Source of the DNA: Heliocybe sulcata
Taxonomy: Eukaryota; Basidiomycota; Agaricomycetes; Gloeophyllales; Gloeophyllaceae
DNA: 64,000 nucleotides
NCBI GenBank assembly: GCA_004369045.1
Contig: ML213510.1
Coordinates: 756,736-820,735 of the forward strand
Direction of reading: 5' to 3'
The notes beneath the pieces are model-generated. The model saw only the letters and a list, made by a program, of their open reading frames with translations. It was not told the DNA's origin and did no database searches. Shown piece by piece: positions 1 to 12,300 of this stretch. The translations under genes were made by a program, and so were the position numbers. Each line of letters starts with the position of its first letter. The stretch's first letter is position 1.

Positions 1-741
1 GTAGCGAGTTATAAATATATAGTATGTCTACTCTACACTATAATACTCTACAGCTAAGGGACCCCCAGCTGCCGGTACCACCGCCGGTGTCAGCAGAGAG
101 TAGGTCAGAGCCTAGCTAGGCTCAACCGGCGGATGCGTGACCCAGCCTATTTAGGCTCATGGCCTGGGACGTCTAGGTGAGCACGCACTATCCTCTCCTT
201 CGCCCTCCCACACCTAGTATCCTTTTCACTGCGTTCTAGGTACAGCTATTCGACGTCCGAACAGATGTGGACGTCCCGCGAATACACATCTCTTCGGACC
301 CCGGATAGGTGGTCCCTGCAAACTCCCGAACAGCTCTGTATTTATATATATATTGATCTATTCCAACCCCTGCATACACCAGATGTTCGGCCGTTCGAAC
401 AGATGTGCGTAGGTGATATATACAATATCTGAACATCTCTGCCTGGGAGTCCTATGTAATAGGCAGCATAGAATCCTCAATATGCAGAATATAATCCTTA
501 TTTACAATATTGATCATCACTCGGTTTATAAACTTGAAAATACACGATGATGTTGCTCATGCTACCCCCATCGCCCTCTTCCTCTGGCGCTGGCATCTCC
601 TCACTCTCGATGCTACAAGCAGATGGTGTCAGCAACGAGAGGGTCGCACTCGAGCAGATGACCGACATAACGATTCAAGCCGGCCATTTCGGAGATCGCA
701 GTATGCTCGCTCAAAAAAGCGACCCTCCGCGTCCCACCGCC
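1..741. other. Gene-poor 5' end of window
   Basis: I see no supportable gene. The stretch is rich in short AT runs. It carries two direct copies of the 12-mer CGAACAGATGTG, at 258-269 and 396-407. The reverse complement of the same word recurs near 2.3 kb. Short open frames on both strands show no family resemblance. Confidence 0.5.
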
Positions 742-1478
742 TCATGCCTGCTCATCCCCTGCCACCGGGACGCACATGACGATTGCGACGCCCTTCTGCT
801 GCACCCACTTGAGGATGGCCTGGACGGGCGTGTCGACTGGTCCCCCGAGTTGTTTCATGATAGGGCTAATTCGCGATGGAGCATAGTGTTTGTCAGGAGG
901 GAGGGGAGGAGAGGGCTGACGTGAGAGAGCTACACACCTCAGTGATGATCCCTTGCGCTGCGGAGTAGGCAAGGAGGGCTTTGCGCTCGGCGTAGTTGTA
1001 TGGATGAATGTCGATCTATGTCCGTACACTGCTCAGCGAGGATGCAGTGGTGCTGACAAGGTTTGGTGCACCTGGTTTACAACGAGTATGATCTTGTCGG
1101 TCTTGACGAGCTTCTGGAGTTGCTCTAGGGTGAAATTCCTGACGCCGGTACTCCTGTTTATCCCTTTGATCAGCAATATTGAGACAATACAGGCAGAGGG
1201 AATGCATACTTTGCAAGCCCGGTTTCTTTGATTATCTTGGCCGCGACGCTTCCGGTGTCAAGGTGCGAGAAGCCAGTCTCGAGCGCCTGCTTGACATACT
1301 CAGTCGCATCCTACGGGCCCCAGATCAGCCTGGTACAGTGCCTATTTTGCGGTACAGAGCGCTCCCCGTGCCGAACGCTATAGCCGGCATCCGGAGACAT
1401 GCTAACTGAGGCCTCGTTGGGAAGGCGGTGGATACGTACCTTGCTGCCATCGTTGAGCTTCACGGTCTCGAAAGACAT
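742..1478 (-). pseudogene. Truncated aldo/keto reductase relic
   Basis: Read on the minus strand, this shows successive pieces of a fungal aldo/keto reductase: a start MSFETVKLNDGSK (ATG at 1478), then DATEYVKQALETGFSHLDTG, then GLAKSTGVRNFTLEQLQKLV with the typical VNQ strand, then IDIHPYNYAERKALLAYS, and last a piece containing GGPVDTPVQAILKWVQQKG. The pieces are separated by intron-like GT..AG gaps at plausible places. The middle of the barrel is missing: the sequence jumps from HLDT almost directly to GLAKSTGV. The region that should carry the catalytic Tyr, Lys and His is therefore absent, and so is the N-terminal GTG strand. The joined product would be about 140 residues, half the family length. 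I infer a decayed host gene rather than a working enzyme. The family assignment is firm; the exact exon ends are less so. Confidence 0.7.
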
Positions 1479-3052
1479 CGTTCTTCAGGTCAGCATTGAG
1501 GACGATGATTGCAAAGCCTGCATGGCTGGTGCTCACAAAAGGTAGGACGAGCTCGAGCAAGGCGCACCTGACCGAGTACCTCGCCGTTGCCAACCTCAAT
1601 GTGTACCCCGCCTACCCTCCTCCGTCCTACCACTGCCCCCACTCACTGCTCGCTGACCTCTTTCTTCCTCTAGCGGACCTAGGCACCGATGCCAAACTGG
1701 CCGCAACGCCTCTTGCTCGCGCTTGCCGCATTCCCCACATGGTCGTTCACTGTTGAGAATGTGGACGACAACCGAGCGCACCTTGAGCGCACGCTGCAAC
1801 AGAGCACGGGGCCGAGCAGAGTGAGAGGCACAGTCAGAGCAGGCGAGGGCGAGTGCGACAGGGGGTGGCTGGCAGCTTCATGAAGCACGCCCGGTGCGTA
1901 CGAGAGCTGGAGGCGGACGTGGGAGCGCCAATGAGGGTGGTGGTGAGGGCTGAGATCCGAGCGTGCGCATGAGGCCTTGAGGACGTGGTGGTCCGTGCGC
2001 AAGGGCTTTAGGGTCACCGGTTAGCCTTGAGCTTGAGTGCTGAGTTCGTATATGCGTCGGGCATGGCCAATATTACCTTACCATCAAATCTTCAATTGCC
2101 CGGATCCCGTGCAGGACTTAGATGAAGAAGAGGATTTAGATCTTAGAGACATGAGAATCAGATCAGGTTGCCTAAGCATGTCTGTTTAAAGGTCCGTGTA
2201 ACTGAGCGCGACGTACGAGTGACTACCTCACGTATTCGGGAAAATGCAGATCTGTTCACGCTGCGAACCGTTCAGCCAGCCAGGCTCTCGGAATATCTTT
2301 GTATTTCCAACTGAGTCACATCTGTTCGAACTTAGGCTATTTTAGCGATTCAGAATGTCTGACTATCTCTGTATCTCCGGGTACGTCTGATCTGTTCGAA
2401 CTAGCGTAGAGATGTGTGCTGAACGCAGTGTTTCTTCACCTGCGGCTGCTCTTGCCGAAGTCTCCGTCACTCTCGGGTCACGAACAGCACTAGGAGAACA
2501 TCCGGTACGCTACTCATAGTCGCTCCCTCATCTTCGCCATTCTGACTATTGCTTGATAGCCCGCCCATGTTGTCAAGTCCGAAAATATTGTAGGATGATG
2601 TACTTGGGAACAGTTGGGTTCCTGTTTGCCACGGTAAGTCGCGCTTTGCATGTGGTCAGGGAATGTGCTAATAGATTGTCTGCATCCGTCTCTAGCTCAA
2701 GTGCATTGATGGAGCAACGTGTCGTGAGCGGGGCGCCAGTTGAGAACAACGGCGACGTTTAGTTTAACTACCATATTGTAGCATAGCCAGTCGCAGTAAT
2801 AAATATAATTATCATGATCATGATTATATCATTCAGAAAAGGCACCGATAATCTGGACAAATACACAATTATATATATATGGCGTGATTCAAACAGTCGT
2901 CTTGTGGCAATCTGCACAAGACTGACAGGTCTTGTACATATTTCCGAGGTCTGACAAGTTATCCCACCAGCATGTAATCACTTATCATTGACTAGTAAGA
3001 CTTACAGATATTTTACGTCTGACACCTCTGATCATCAGTTGTCACCGGATGG
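1479..3052. other. Intergenic, no recognisable gene
   Basis: Several short open frames lie on both strands between the aldo/keto reductase relic and the next minus-strand remnant, but none resembles a known family. The part from about 2760 to 3000 is AT-rich. The only clear structure is the degenerate repeat near 2290-2402. Confidence 0.5.
2291..2402. repeat. Two diverged tandem units with TCTGTTCGAACT
   Basis: Two units of about 42 bp at a spacing of about 70 bp share a layout: an AATATCT/ACTATCT-like word, a TGTAT-TTCC word, and a perfect TCTGTTCGAACT end at 2321 and 2391. The first unit contains CACATCTGTTCG, the reverse complement of the 12-mer found twice in the first 410 bases. This may be an old repeat family or chance enrichment. 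No flanking target-site duplication was noticed. Confidence 0.4.
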
Positions 3053-3630
3053 TCATAACCGGCCGAATTTGCTGATGCACTCCTTGACAGTATCGCATAC
3101 CATCACGGACTTCATATACTCAGGCCCAGCGAGAGGTTTGCCGACTGCCGTGTGAGTGGATATTCAGATGCCGAATGTCCCGGGTTCCACTGTAGTATTT
3201 GTGATATCTTCATTGTTGATGTTGAGTATACGTATCATTTCCAAGCCTGCGTCTGATTCGTACGGGCCTTGCGAGGGAGGTTGCGAGCCACGAATCAGGG
3301 TATTGTTCTCCTCACGAAGTGGTGAATGCGTGAATACCATTGGGGTCTCCTTCGCATGGGACAATACATGCCTCAAGTTCCTCTCTATCGTAGTTCTTGG
3401 CCGACGTTCAGGTGGTTTCCGGCACTTTAAGAGGCTTACCATCTAAGATCTCAACACCATACGGCAACTTACTAGGTCGGTCTCCGGTGGTCACACTAAT
3501 AGGGAGGTCTGTGGCTGCGGCTCCCGTGGCAAGCCTGCCCTCACACTGCCACGTGATAAGCCACTGGACGCCTTCCTTGGCGACTTGCCTTCCTCTCGTA
3601 GTCAAAAGGCTGAATGCAACCTGTATTACC
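3053..3630 (-). pseudogene. Unidentified minus-strand coding remnant
   Basis: The minus strand here carries protein-like stretches in more than one frame. One of about 60 codons contains REGVQW-like KEGVQWLITWQCEGRLATG and LPYGVEILDGKPLKVPE. The next contains NYDREELEACIVP. The last contains THTAVGKPLAGPEYMKS and runs to a stop at 3053-3055. Composition and phrasing look like real coding sequence, but the pieces do not join cleanly across plausible introns, so I treat it as broken. I do not recognise the family with confidence and assign no function. It lies directly upstream of COQ6 on the opposite strand. Confidence 0.35.
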
Positions 3631-4132
3631 TCTGTAAGGCGTGCTTTGTCTAAACTCGGCTTTTACCTACCTCCCCTTCTGTCCCAAGTAAGACAGATGG
3701 CAGCGATATCTTGACATCTCTACAGAGTCGCCCGGCCTCGTATACAGGCTGGTTCATGATCTCTGCAACTCAGGGGTCACTACCGGCGCTCGACTCCCTC
3801 AGGCTGCAAACCGCCGAATGGGAAATGTCATCACTGATGGCGGGGAATCAGCGGGTAGTAAGCTTGAACGATGCTCTCGTCGCTCCAGCTGTCTCGATTA
3901 CAGCTGGAATGCCAAATAGTCCTTGCTTCAGTCACTAGTTTCGCACGAGTGACATCGCAGTCATACATTGTCCGTGTCATAAGCTGTGTTTTTGTTACAA
4001 ACCCACGGGACGCCTGCCTCACTGTGTGGCACGAGCTGTGGCAGATCGGCAAACAAATCTGGCCGGTATCCAAAGACGAAACCGGAATGTCACATGCAAT
4101 AGCACCGCCACTCATACCGCGTCTCACCCTCA

Positions 4133-6185
4133 ATGCCGCCATGTAGCTCACGAGTCGCTCTAACGGGCTTGCGCCCTCGTCACCATCGTCTCGTTCCAAA
4201 TGTGTTAAAGAGAAAACCCTATTCAACCAGCAGCAGCGATGCGGAAGACTACGATGTCGTGATCGTAGGCGGCGGCCCTGCGGGATTGGCACTCGGTAGT
4301 GCTCTAGGTACGCGTTAACTGGCCGCTCTGCACACTTGGCAAGGACCGAGAGTTTATAAGGATCCATCCCGCATGTTCGTGAAACCACCAGTGTCGCACT
4401 GGTTGAAGCGGGGGACTTGGCCAAAATACGAGAATGGTCCCCGCAGGAGGGCACTTACTCCAACCGGGTTAGTTCGATTACGAATGCATCGCAGCGTTTT
4501 CTGGAGGGTGAGTCCGGCTGGTGGATTCTCTGATGGACTAGTATTGAGCGGAGATGGTGGCAGGAATTGGAGCCTGGTTACATGTTGAGGAGAGCAGGAC
4601 GATGCCCATGGAGGAGATGCAGGTAAGTGTTGCCCTTGATCCGTCTTTTCATCCTGCCATCCTTTCTCATCACTTCCCTGGATATAATTCACAGGTTTGG
4701 GACGGCATCTCCGATGCACGCATATCATATGCGGCCTCCGAGCTCGGTTTCCGGCACAACGGGAAGCCCCAGATGGCTCGCCTCACCGAGAACCTCAACC
4801 TTCAGCGCGGATTACTCCGACACCTCACCTCCATCCCGGAAGTCCACTTACTGGATAACACGAAAGTCGGCGAAATATCGAAGGAGGAGAGGGAGGGCGG
4901 TGGTTGGCCTCTGGTGCGACTGTCGAACGGGAGGCTTCTGCGAGCGAGGCTACTGGTGCGTGCAGACACAACATATCGGATTTATGCAAAACATGTGAAC
5001 TCCAGCTACCAGGTTGGCGCAGACGGTTTCAGCTCGCCTGTTCGCTCCTACGCTGAGATTTCATCGTACGGCTGGTCCTACCCCACGCATGCCATAGTCG
5101 CCACCCTTTCTCACCCCCCGCTCTCCCTCTCCCCCAACACCACGGCATATCAGCGTTTCCTTCCCACTGGGCCGATCGCATTTCTTCCTCTCTCGCCTAC
5201 TGTGTCATCACTCGTTTGGTCGACCAGACCGAACTTCGCCCAGATATTGACGAAGGGAGTCGATAACGGCGTTCTTGTCAGCATGATCAACGCAGCGTTC
5301 AGGCTGCCGGAGGTGTCGATGAAGTATCTACACCAAGTCCTCTCTGATGCTGCCGAGGCGGGGAGACCTGTCACGCCGGAGCAAATCCAAGAAGAAATAG
5401 CCTTCCGCGAACGATCGCACGCCATAGCTGCTCACTCCCCCCTTTCTTCCTCCCTCTCCAACACGCAAAGTACTGGCCTCCCACCAGAAGATGCGGAGCT
5501 GTATCCACCACTTGTCACTGGCGTCCAACCTGGCACAGTTGCCTCCTTCCCGCTTCGCTTCAACCATGCAGATGTCTATATTGGTGAGGGAAGGGGAGCA
5601 AGGACTGTGCTGGTGGGAGATGCGGCGCACACTATACACCCGCTCGCGGGCCAAGGCTTGAATATGGGCTTGATGGATGTTGAGTCCCTCGCTAAGTGCA
5701 TCGGGGACGCCGTCCTCACCGGGGCCGATATAGGTGCGTCTGCATCCCCTCGAGACTGGCAATGTGACGTAGTGAACGCTGAACGCATAGGCTCATACAC
5801 AACCCTGCTTCCTTACGCCCGCGCTCGCTACTTCGAGAACCACAAGCTCCTCTCCGCTGTTGATAAACTGCACAAGCTCTACTCTTCCACCTCCGAGCCC
5901 GTGGTTTGGGCACGCTCAGTTGGGCTGGAAGTGGTGAATGAATTGGACACGCTGAAAGCCGCCCTGATGATGTCCGCTGGTGCTAACGTGAAGGAGGATG
6001 GAAATGGAGGGCAAAAAGTATGGGGGAGCGTTGGGAGCGAGATGTGGGGAGCGGCGGCGAAGGGAATTGAGAGCCTCGCTGGGGCTGCGAGTGCTGCTGC
6101 GATGTTGGGCCAGGTTGTGGGCGGTGCCATGGGGAACGGGATTCAGCAGCTTGTGAGGAACGTTGCTGGGGAAAGAAGAATGTGA
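4133..6185 (+). CDS. COQ6: Ubiquinone biosynthesis monooxygenase COQ6
   Basis: A flavin-dependent hydroxylase of the UbiH/COQ6 family, which hydroxylates the ring in mitochondrial coenzyme Q synthesis. The ATG at 4133 starts an Arg-rich leader ending in RKPYSTSSS, a typical matrix presequence. The FAD-binding fold follows at once (DYDVVIVGGGPAGLALGSAL). Later come GADGFSSPVRS and the second FAD motif GDAAHTIHPLAGQGLNMGL. I place six exons: 4133-4307, 4361-4507, 4564-4622, 4695-4955, 5013-5733 and 5791-6185. They join in frame to 585 residues, about 100 longer than yeast Coq6. The extra length is an insertion after the substrate-side domain and an Ala/Gly-rich C-terminal tail. All five introns are 53-73 bp with GT..AG ends. 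The gene appears intact. Confidence 0.95.
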
Positions 6186-6624
6186 TACTTGGGTGTGTAT
6201 TGCACTTTCAGGCAGGACTTGCAATTGGTCAACCGAGTTCTGACTTCAGTGCATGACTACAGTATGCGGAGGGCGTTCCGACCTGGGCACCTTGCAATTG
6301 AGGCAGCAACTTGATAAGTATACAGACAGTATGGACAGCCAAAGTGCGTAGAGATAAGAATGGTCCAGATTGTATACCCGTAGCAAGAGAACCCAGAATC
6401 CGATCCCGGGGAGTGCGCAAAGGTCAGCGGAAGGTCGATGCTACTGTACTAGATGAAGGTATGTCGAAGTGGGCGTCATAGGCTAAGCTCGTGCGAGTCG
6501 TGAGGAATGCAAGGGAGGCTCAAGTTGCGTGGATCTATGATTAAATGAGAAGAACGAACAGGATACAAAGCATAATATTGTCCCAAGGCATGTGAATGAT
6601 GTGAAAATCCAAGTCGTACAACCA
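6186..6624. other. Convergent 3' region between COQ6 and the Zds gene
   Basis: This stretch holds the 3' untranslated ends of two convergent genes. No further gene is visible. Confidence 0.6.
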
Positions 6625-9348
6625 CTAGCGTCGCTTCTGCTGCTGGTAGAAAGCTAGAGGGACGTCCTCCTCACTTCCTATACCACCCTCGCTGGTAGTC
6701 CTTTGCCTATGATTGTTTGGTACCGCATGTGCACTCGACACCTTTCTAATCTTTCCGTTCATGGACGGGGAAGGTGGGACAGCAGCGGTGGCGGACATTG
6801 ACCGGCCTGGCTTCGTTCCTCCGTCGTGGGCGTGGTTCTCCTGCACGGGAGTATATCGGTTTGGTGGTGGTGACCGGGACTGTCGAGCACCGGGAGGTGG
6901 CTGCGCTGCAGCGGCGGACGATTGCGCGCTAGGTGGCGAGGTAGCTCGAGGAGAAGCAGAGCCGCGGGGTGCAGATGAAGAAGCTAGCCAAGACTGATCC
7001 ACGCTCACGCTTGTGACAGGAGGCATGGCACCCGGAGGCAATTGCGGTCCAGCCGACCTATGTGCTGTACTCCCCCGCTGATCACCATTGGCTGAAGCGT
7101 CATAGTAGAAGTTATCAGGTACTTGGCCAGGGGCACCAGATTGCTGCTGCGAATATTGTGGCATCCCTTGAGGAGAGCCATTGCGACCCGAATATCCGCC
7201 CGCGTAGCCGTTCATCGGGGGCGCCGAAGCAGCGCGGCCCATTGGCGCAGAACCTGGCCCGTATCCTGATTGACCCCCATACTCTCGTTCCATCGCTCGG
7301 TGCTGAAGCTCGTACTGGGGACCGCGGACAGGCATCTCCGCCCTACGGCCAGGGGTGCCGGGAGAGGCTTGCTTCGTCAAACTACCTCTCCGAGGTTGCT
7401 GCTTGGCTTCCATCTCCTTCTCGCGTTCCGCCCTCTCTCTCTCAGCTCTCTCCTGTTCCTCTTGCTCCCTCTGCTCCTGCTCCATCTTCTCCTTCTCTGC
7501 AGGACTCTGCCCTTCCGCTGGCTGCCCATTCGCAGTGGCCTGAGGCTGGCTCTGCGCAGGGCCCTGAGCTTGGGTCTTATTGATGACTCCCAAGTACCAG
7601 AACATCAGATTACTGATCAGCACCTGCTCGTATAATGGACGTCGGGGGTTGGCGAGCTTGATATGACTGAGTCGGTATATGGCTCGCTCTACATGAATTG
7701 GGTATCGCGCGTAAGGACCGCCAGGTTGCGGAGATGGTGAGGGTGCAGGTGATTTCGATGATTTTGAGGCGCCCAGTAAAGCCGCTGCTGTTTCGCGGCC
7801 GGACTGGTAGTTCGCGCTTGACGGCTGCTGCTCCTCCTGCTTCTTCTTATTGCCAAATAACGAGCCGAAGAAACCTTTCTTCTGCTTCTCTTTCTCTTTC
7901 TGCTCCCGCTCCTTCTCCTTTGAGAGCTTCTTACCATCTTTATCACGTTTAAACAAACCCTTGTCATCTTTACCATCTTTGCGCTGCGATGGACTGGGCG
8001 TCCGTTGGCCAAGAGGCTGCTGTGCCGGGGAACCTGGCGCGAGAAAGGGCGATTGTCCGCCGATGGATGGTTCTACGGAGGGCGTCGAAGGCTCAGGAGA
8101 AGGAGTACGAGACGTTGCAGGAACTTCAGGTGCGGCAGGGGGCACCAAGAGTCGTTTCGGCTGCGGATGATGCAGAACGGGAGATGGAACTACGGGCGGA
8201 GCAGGTTCTGGTTCTTTGTGCTCAACCACGATGACAGGGTCAGGAGGAGTGGATCCAAGTGGAGACATCAGCATGCCGTGGGCTTCCTCTTCGGGTTCCT
8301 CAGTAACATATGCGTCAAATATTGATGTCTCCTCGCTGTATGACTCCGGTCTTGAAGGGCCGTCTATTGTGTCATTGGTCATACGCCGGGGGCGCTTCAA
8401 ATAATCGCCATCACCGTGATCGTTGGAAGATAGATCGCTGGATGTCCGACTATCGCCCGGAGGTGCTGTATCAGACCTAACCACAGGCCCTGATTTGCGC
8501 CTCGAGCGAGTAGTTTGGAACCGATGACTACCTTCGGTTGTCTGCCCAGGCTTCCGGATCTTCGTCCTAGCAGTCCGACGTAGAATCTGGCCAGGAGGTG
8601 GTACGATGATGGGAGCATCGGCTTCATCGCCCATGTTCGGCATATCATCCATTTGGTCGATGACTGCATACAGCCAACTGAGTCAATCACAGGGATACTC
8701 CTCTTGGTATCAATACACACCTGAGGGTGCGATATTCAAACTGAGACTTCGCCTGAGTACGCTTCTGAGCTTTGAAGGATCATCGCTCTGGGAAGCCTCC
8801 TCCGCAAGCTCCTCGAGTTTCTGCAGATCATTAATGGTAAGCTGCGGGCCTGAGTTGGCGTAATAACTGCTCCGATCTCGGCGAAGAGGGAGGACCTCCT
8901 CTTCCTCAACTCCATCGTTCAGTCGGGGCTTGTACTGCCTGCTCAGCATGGACCTCTTCCGCCCGAGACCTTGAGATGAAGATGAGCTGGATCGTGATAG
9001 CGCGACATTACCCTCGGTGCCGGTATGCGAATGTTCCTTCAGGAATGCGCGAAACTGGTCTGGTGCAATCTCCGGATGCAAGTTCGCGGGGACCCAGAAG
9101 AGATGGAAAGGGTCCTCCGCAGGGCTGTTCCGCCCAGAACCAGATTCATGAGAACTGCTGCTGGAATCATCGACAGCAGTGCTGCTCGACGAGCTCCAGT
9201 AGGCGGATTGAGGAGATGGTGGGGTGGATTGGCTGGGCAGGTCCGGGTCTAGGAGCAATGCCCCAGGACCACCCTGGGCAGTCGACCGCCGCTTGATGTC
9301 CCGTAAGGCTTCGACCTCGCGCTGGATCTCAGCATCGGACGGTTGCAT
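6625..9348 (-). CDS. Zds-family protein (Zds1 C-terminal domain)
   Basis: Two exons (9348-8721 and 8663-6625) joined across a 57-bp intron give 888 residues. Most of the protein is disordered: Ser-rich at the N-terminus, Pro/Ser-rich later. The diagnostic part is a short conserved block with VERAIYRLSHIKLANPRRPL followed by YEQVLISNLMFWYLGVINKT, which matches the C-terminal domain of the yeast Zds1/Zds2 proteins. A Lys/Glu-rich stretch with GLFKRDKDGKKLSKEKERE and GFFGSLFGNKKK precedes it. The yeast members bind the PP2A subunit Cdc55 and tune mitotic entry, mitotic exit and polarity; the same role here is inference. Unlike yeast, about 300 residues of low-complexity sequence follow the domain. 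The N-terminal block with PFHLFWVPANLHPEIAPDQF is also well formed and is probably a second conserved element. Confidence 0.85.
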
Positions 9349-12300
9349 GGGGGAGCTGCTAGGGGACCCAGAATCAGATCAAACGAGACAAAAAAGCACG
9401 CGCAGACCGACTGACCCGATGAGCAGAGGGGCGGCAGAGAGGAGGAACCAGCGTCCGTTGTCGGGGCAGACGACGCGGCAGAGTGCAGCTGAATATTACC
9501 TAGCGCGCCCAGAGAGGGAGGCCGAAACAGAAGGGCCGGTTGCCGGCCGCAACCCGGTGTTCGTCGGTCGGCCATCCTTCCTCTTATGGCCCCGGTGGCT
9601 GAAGGCGCACTGAAGTTCCCCTCTTACTCTCCTTTTAACTTGACGGTGGATCGGCCATCGCAGACCCTTAATAGGCTTTCCTCACTCCGTTTGAACGTCT
9701 CTGGGCTCAAATGAAATGGTTCTGAGCTTCTCCAATGGCAATCGGTTCCGCCGTTTGCCCTGAATAAGGAACTTGTCAAGCGCTGGTGTGAAGATGTTCG
9801 GCTTGTCGCACTGCCAGGAACTCTCTCAAGTGCCAATAACAGACGTGCTGCGGAGGACGCGGCGGCAGAGGGCGGCAGCTTACTGAGGAACTCTGCGCTG
9901 GCAAAAGCACAATAGCAGTCTATACTTAACACTGACTAGAACGCAGGCCGAAAGTGATTAAAAGCCAATGTTCAAGCCCTCTCATATATCAGCGGTGTCT
10001 ATCAATACTACACAACGTGGAAGGCCGTGTATACATTGCAAGTATATATGGAACGACCCACTGGGCCCACAAATGTTCTGTATATTTGACAGCTCTGTCA
10101 CCGATATGATGTAGAATACCGACCTCAGGGCGGCGGAGGTGAAATACTCAGCTCAGACCACAGATGCTGTCGACTCTCGGTGCTGATGTGGATACTCGTT
10201 CAGTCCGCTAACGAGACATACGCCTGATGGACCTACTCAGGCCGCCAAAGCCCGATTGTGCCCATACTTAGCGCAAAGTCTGCGCGCAAGATATTAATGG
10301 CAGGAAACTATGCCATGTTCACGTACGTTGGGCGCATCGCTCAACCAAGTGACCTATCAAGCAATGATTCATAGTGCATCATGTTTCAAATGATGCTTGA
10401 AAAATGGGTATGTAGCAAGTCAGCGTCACCAACTAACTCGGCGTTCCGATCTCCCCAGAGCAACGCCGAGGGATGTGGTCGGATCAACACTGGCCCCGCT
10501 GTGTATCGTACCAAATCCAACAACTGAATAGCTAAAAAGCATCCAACGGAGGCAAGACATGCCGGATTCGTCCCATACCCTGCCGAGCTCAACTCACATC
10601 AGAGTGGAGAAAGTAGCCTGGAAGCAGCGACGTCCTAGATTTCCGAGGCGATAGGCGACAGCCAAGGTCGGCAGGATGGCAGCGACACCCTGGCCGCTGA
10701 GCGCAGCTCGCGGTATGTAGGAGAGCGTTGCCTGGAAGCAGCAACGCCCTAGATATCCGAGGCAAAGTTCGCACTGGGATACAAGCGTGACACAGAATAT
10801 TCTTTAGTATTGCCGTGGACGAACACCAGTAGACATAGCCCGGAAATAGTAATGCAGACCTAGACAAGTTCGTCGAGGGCAGTACCCCTGAGCCAGACAT
10901 GCTAGACACGAGCACACGGGGAGAAGATATCGCAAAACGCGCATGAGCATCATCACTAGCGTTACTACTCGAGCAGGTGTCGGCGGCCGGGAAGCGGTAT
11001 TCCCTCAGCCATTATGAGAACTCAAGAGTACCGACCAAAATAGAGCCGCATAGCCAGGCCTTTCGCGGCCAGAGTACCGAGGTAGAACGTTGGACATTTT
11101 GAATGAGGCACTCCACACTATGATGACCGAGGCCAGAGACAGTACGATCAGTGAGTCAATAGCAGCCCCAGGTCCAGCTTTGGCTCTGAGATCATGGCTG
11201 GTAGTGTGACGCCGGATGTGGACATGCCGCTAGCTCTTGGACTAAAGCCGAAGACACAGAAACGATCGCGATCCCTGGTAGTGGCATTCGCAAAAGGAAC
11301 AGGAGTACCCCTAAAGCAAGAGCGTGCATGCATCAAAGACACTCTGGCAACAGTTGAGAACACGCAGAGAGAGCTCCGGCTGAGGAGATCTGTAAAGTGA
11401 AAAGCTGGAAGGCGCACCGTCGCGGACGAACAGATTTTGCTGGACCACGTAGACTGAAGAGGGAACAATTGTCAATGACGAGCCCTGATCATCACGTTCG
11501 CCGAAAGGAGAGGAATACCACATTTCGAACGAGCAACAATGGCGTCGCAGGGTCTGAGGAGGCTGATACCGACCCTGAGCCAGGAGTTCCAGCTGCAGTA
11601 GCTGCAAAGTTGAAGCCGGCCTTATGAGAGCGGCGGCGGATTCGACCAATGAAAACGAGCTCTTGTAATCAGATGCGGCAAGAGCAAGCCGTGGATCCCA
11701 CACCTCCATGCATCGGGAGTATTCAAGACAGTGATGCCCAGAGAATTTAAACAAGCTGAAAACGAGCCGGACCCAACAGAATCAGCTTGAGACTCGAGAG
11801 GAAGACCGCGGGAGCTTTGGTCGCCATAAGGTCTTCAATCTACAGCTTCAACGGTCGAAGCGATATCATGTGCTGTGAATGCTGACTGGTCATCTGGGCA
11901 CGGCACATACTATTGAGGATGAAGTAACTTGCCTTCTACCTATCACTTCCGAAGTCAATGTCCATGGGGAAAGCGGGCCTTGGGTGAGAATCGCATGCAT
12001 CCTCAGATATCGGCCCAGACGTGGGCGGCGAGGAAAGCAGAGCTCTCCGAGACAACCGAGGATAATCAAGCTGCAAACTTGCATACCGCGCTGGAATCGT
12101 TCTCCTATGTGCCAGCCCCACTTAGCATCTGCTGTCACCGTCAAGAACCAAGGAGCAGTCCGCTCCCGGTCTCGATCAGAAAGCCGACCACGATCGGGAA
12201 AATCGAGGCCTGGGCTCGTAGCAGTCTGTAAATCCAAAACTACCGCCCAAAAGAGGGCGCAAAATAACCTTCAGGGCGTTCAGTACGAGGACTCTGGGAA

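Noticed and set aside
3831-4454. Minus-strand open frame of 207 codons
   Set aside because: Half of it is antisense to COQ6 exons 1-2 and the rest shows no consistent family signal.
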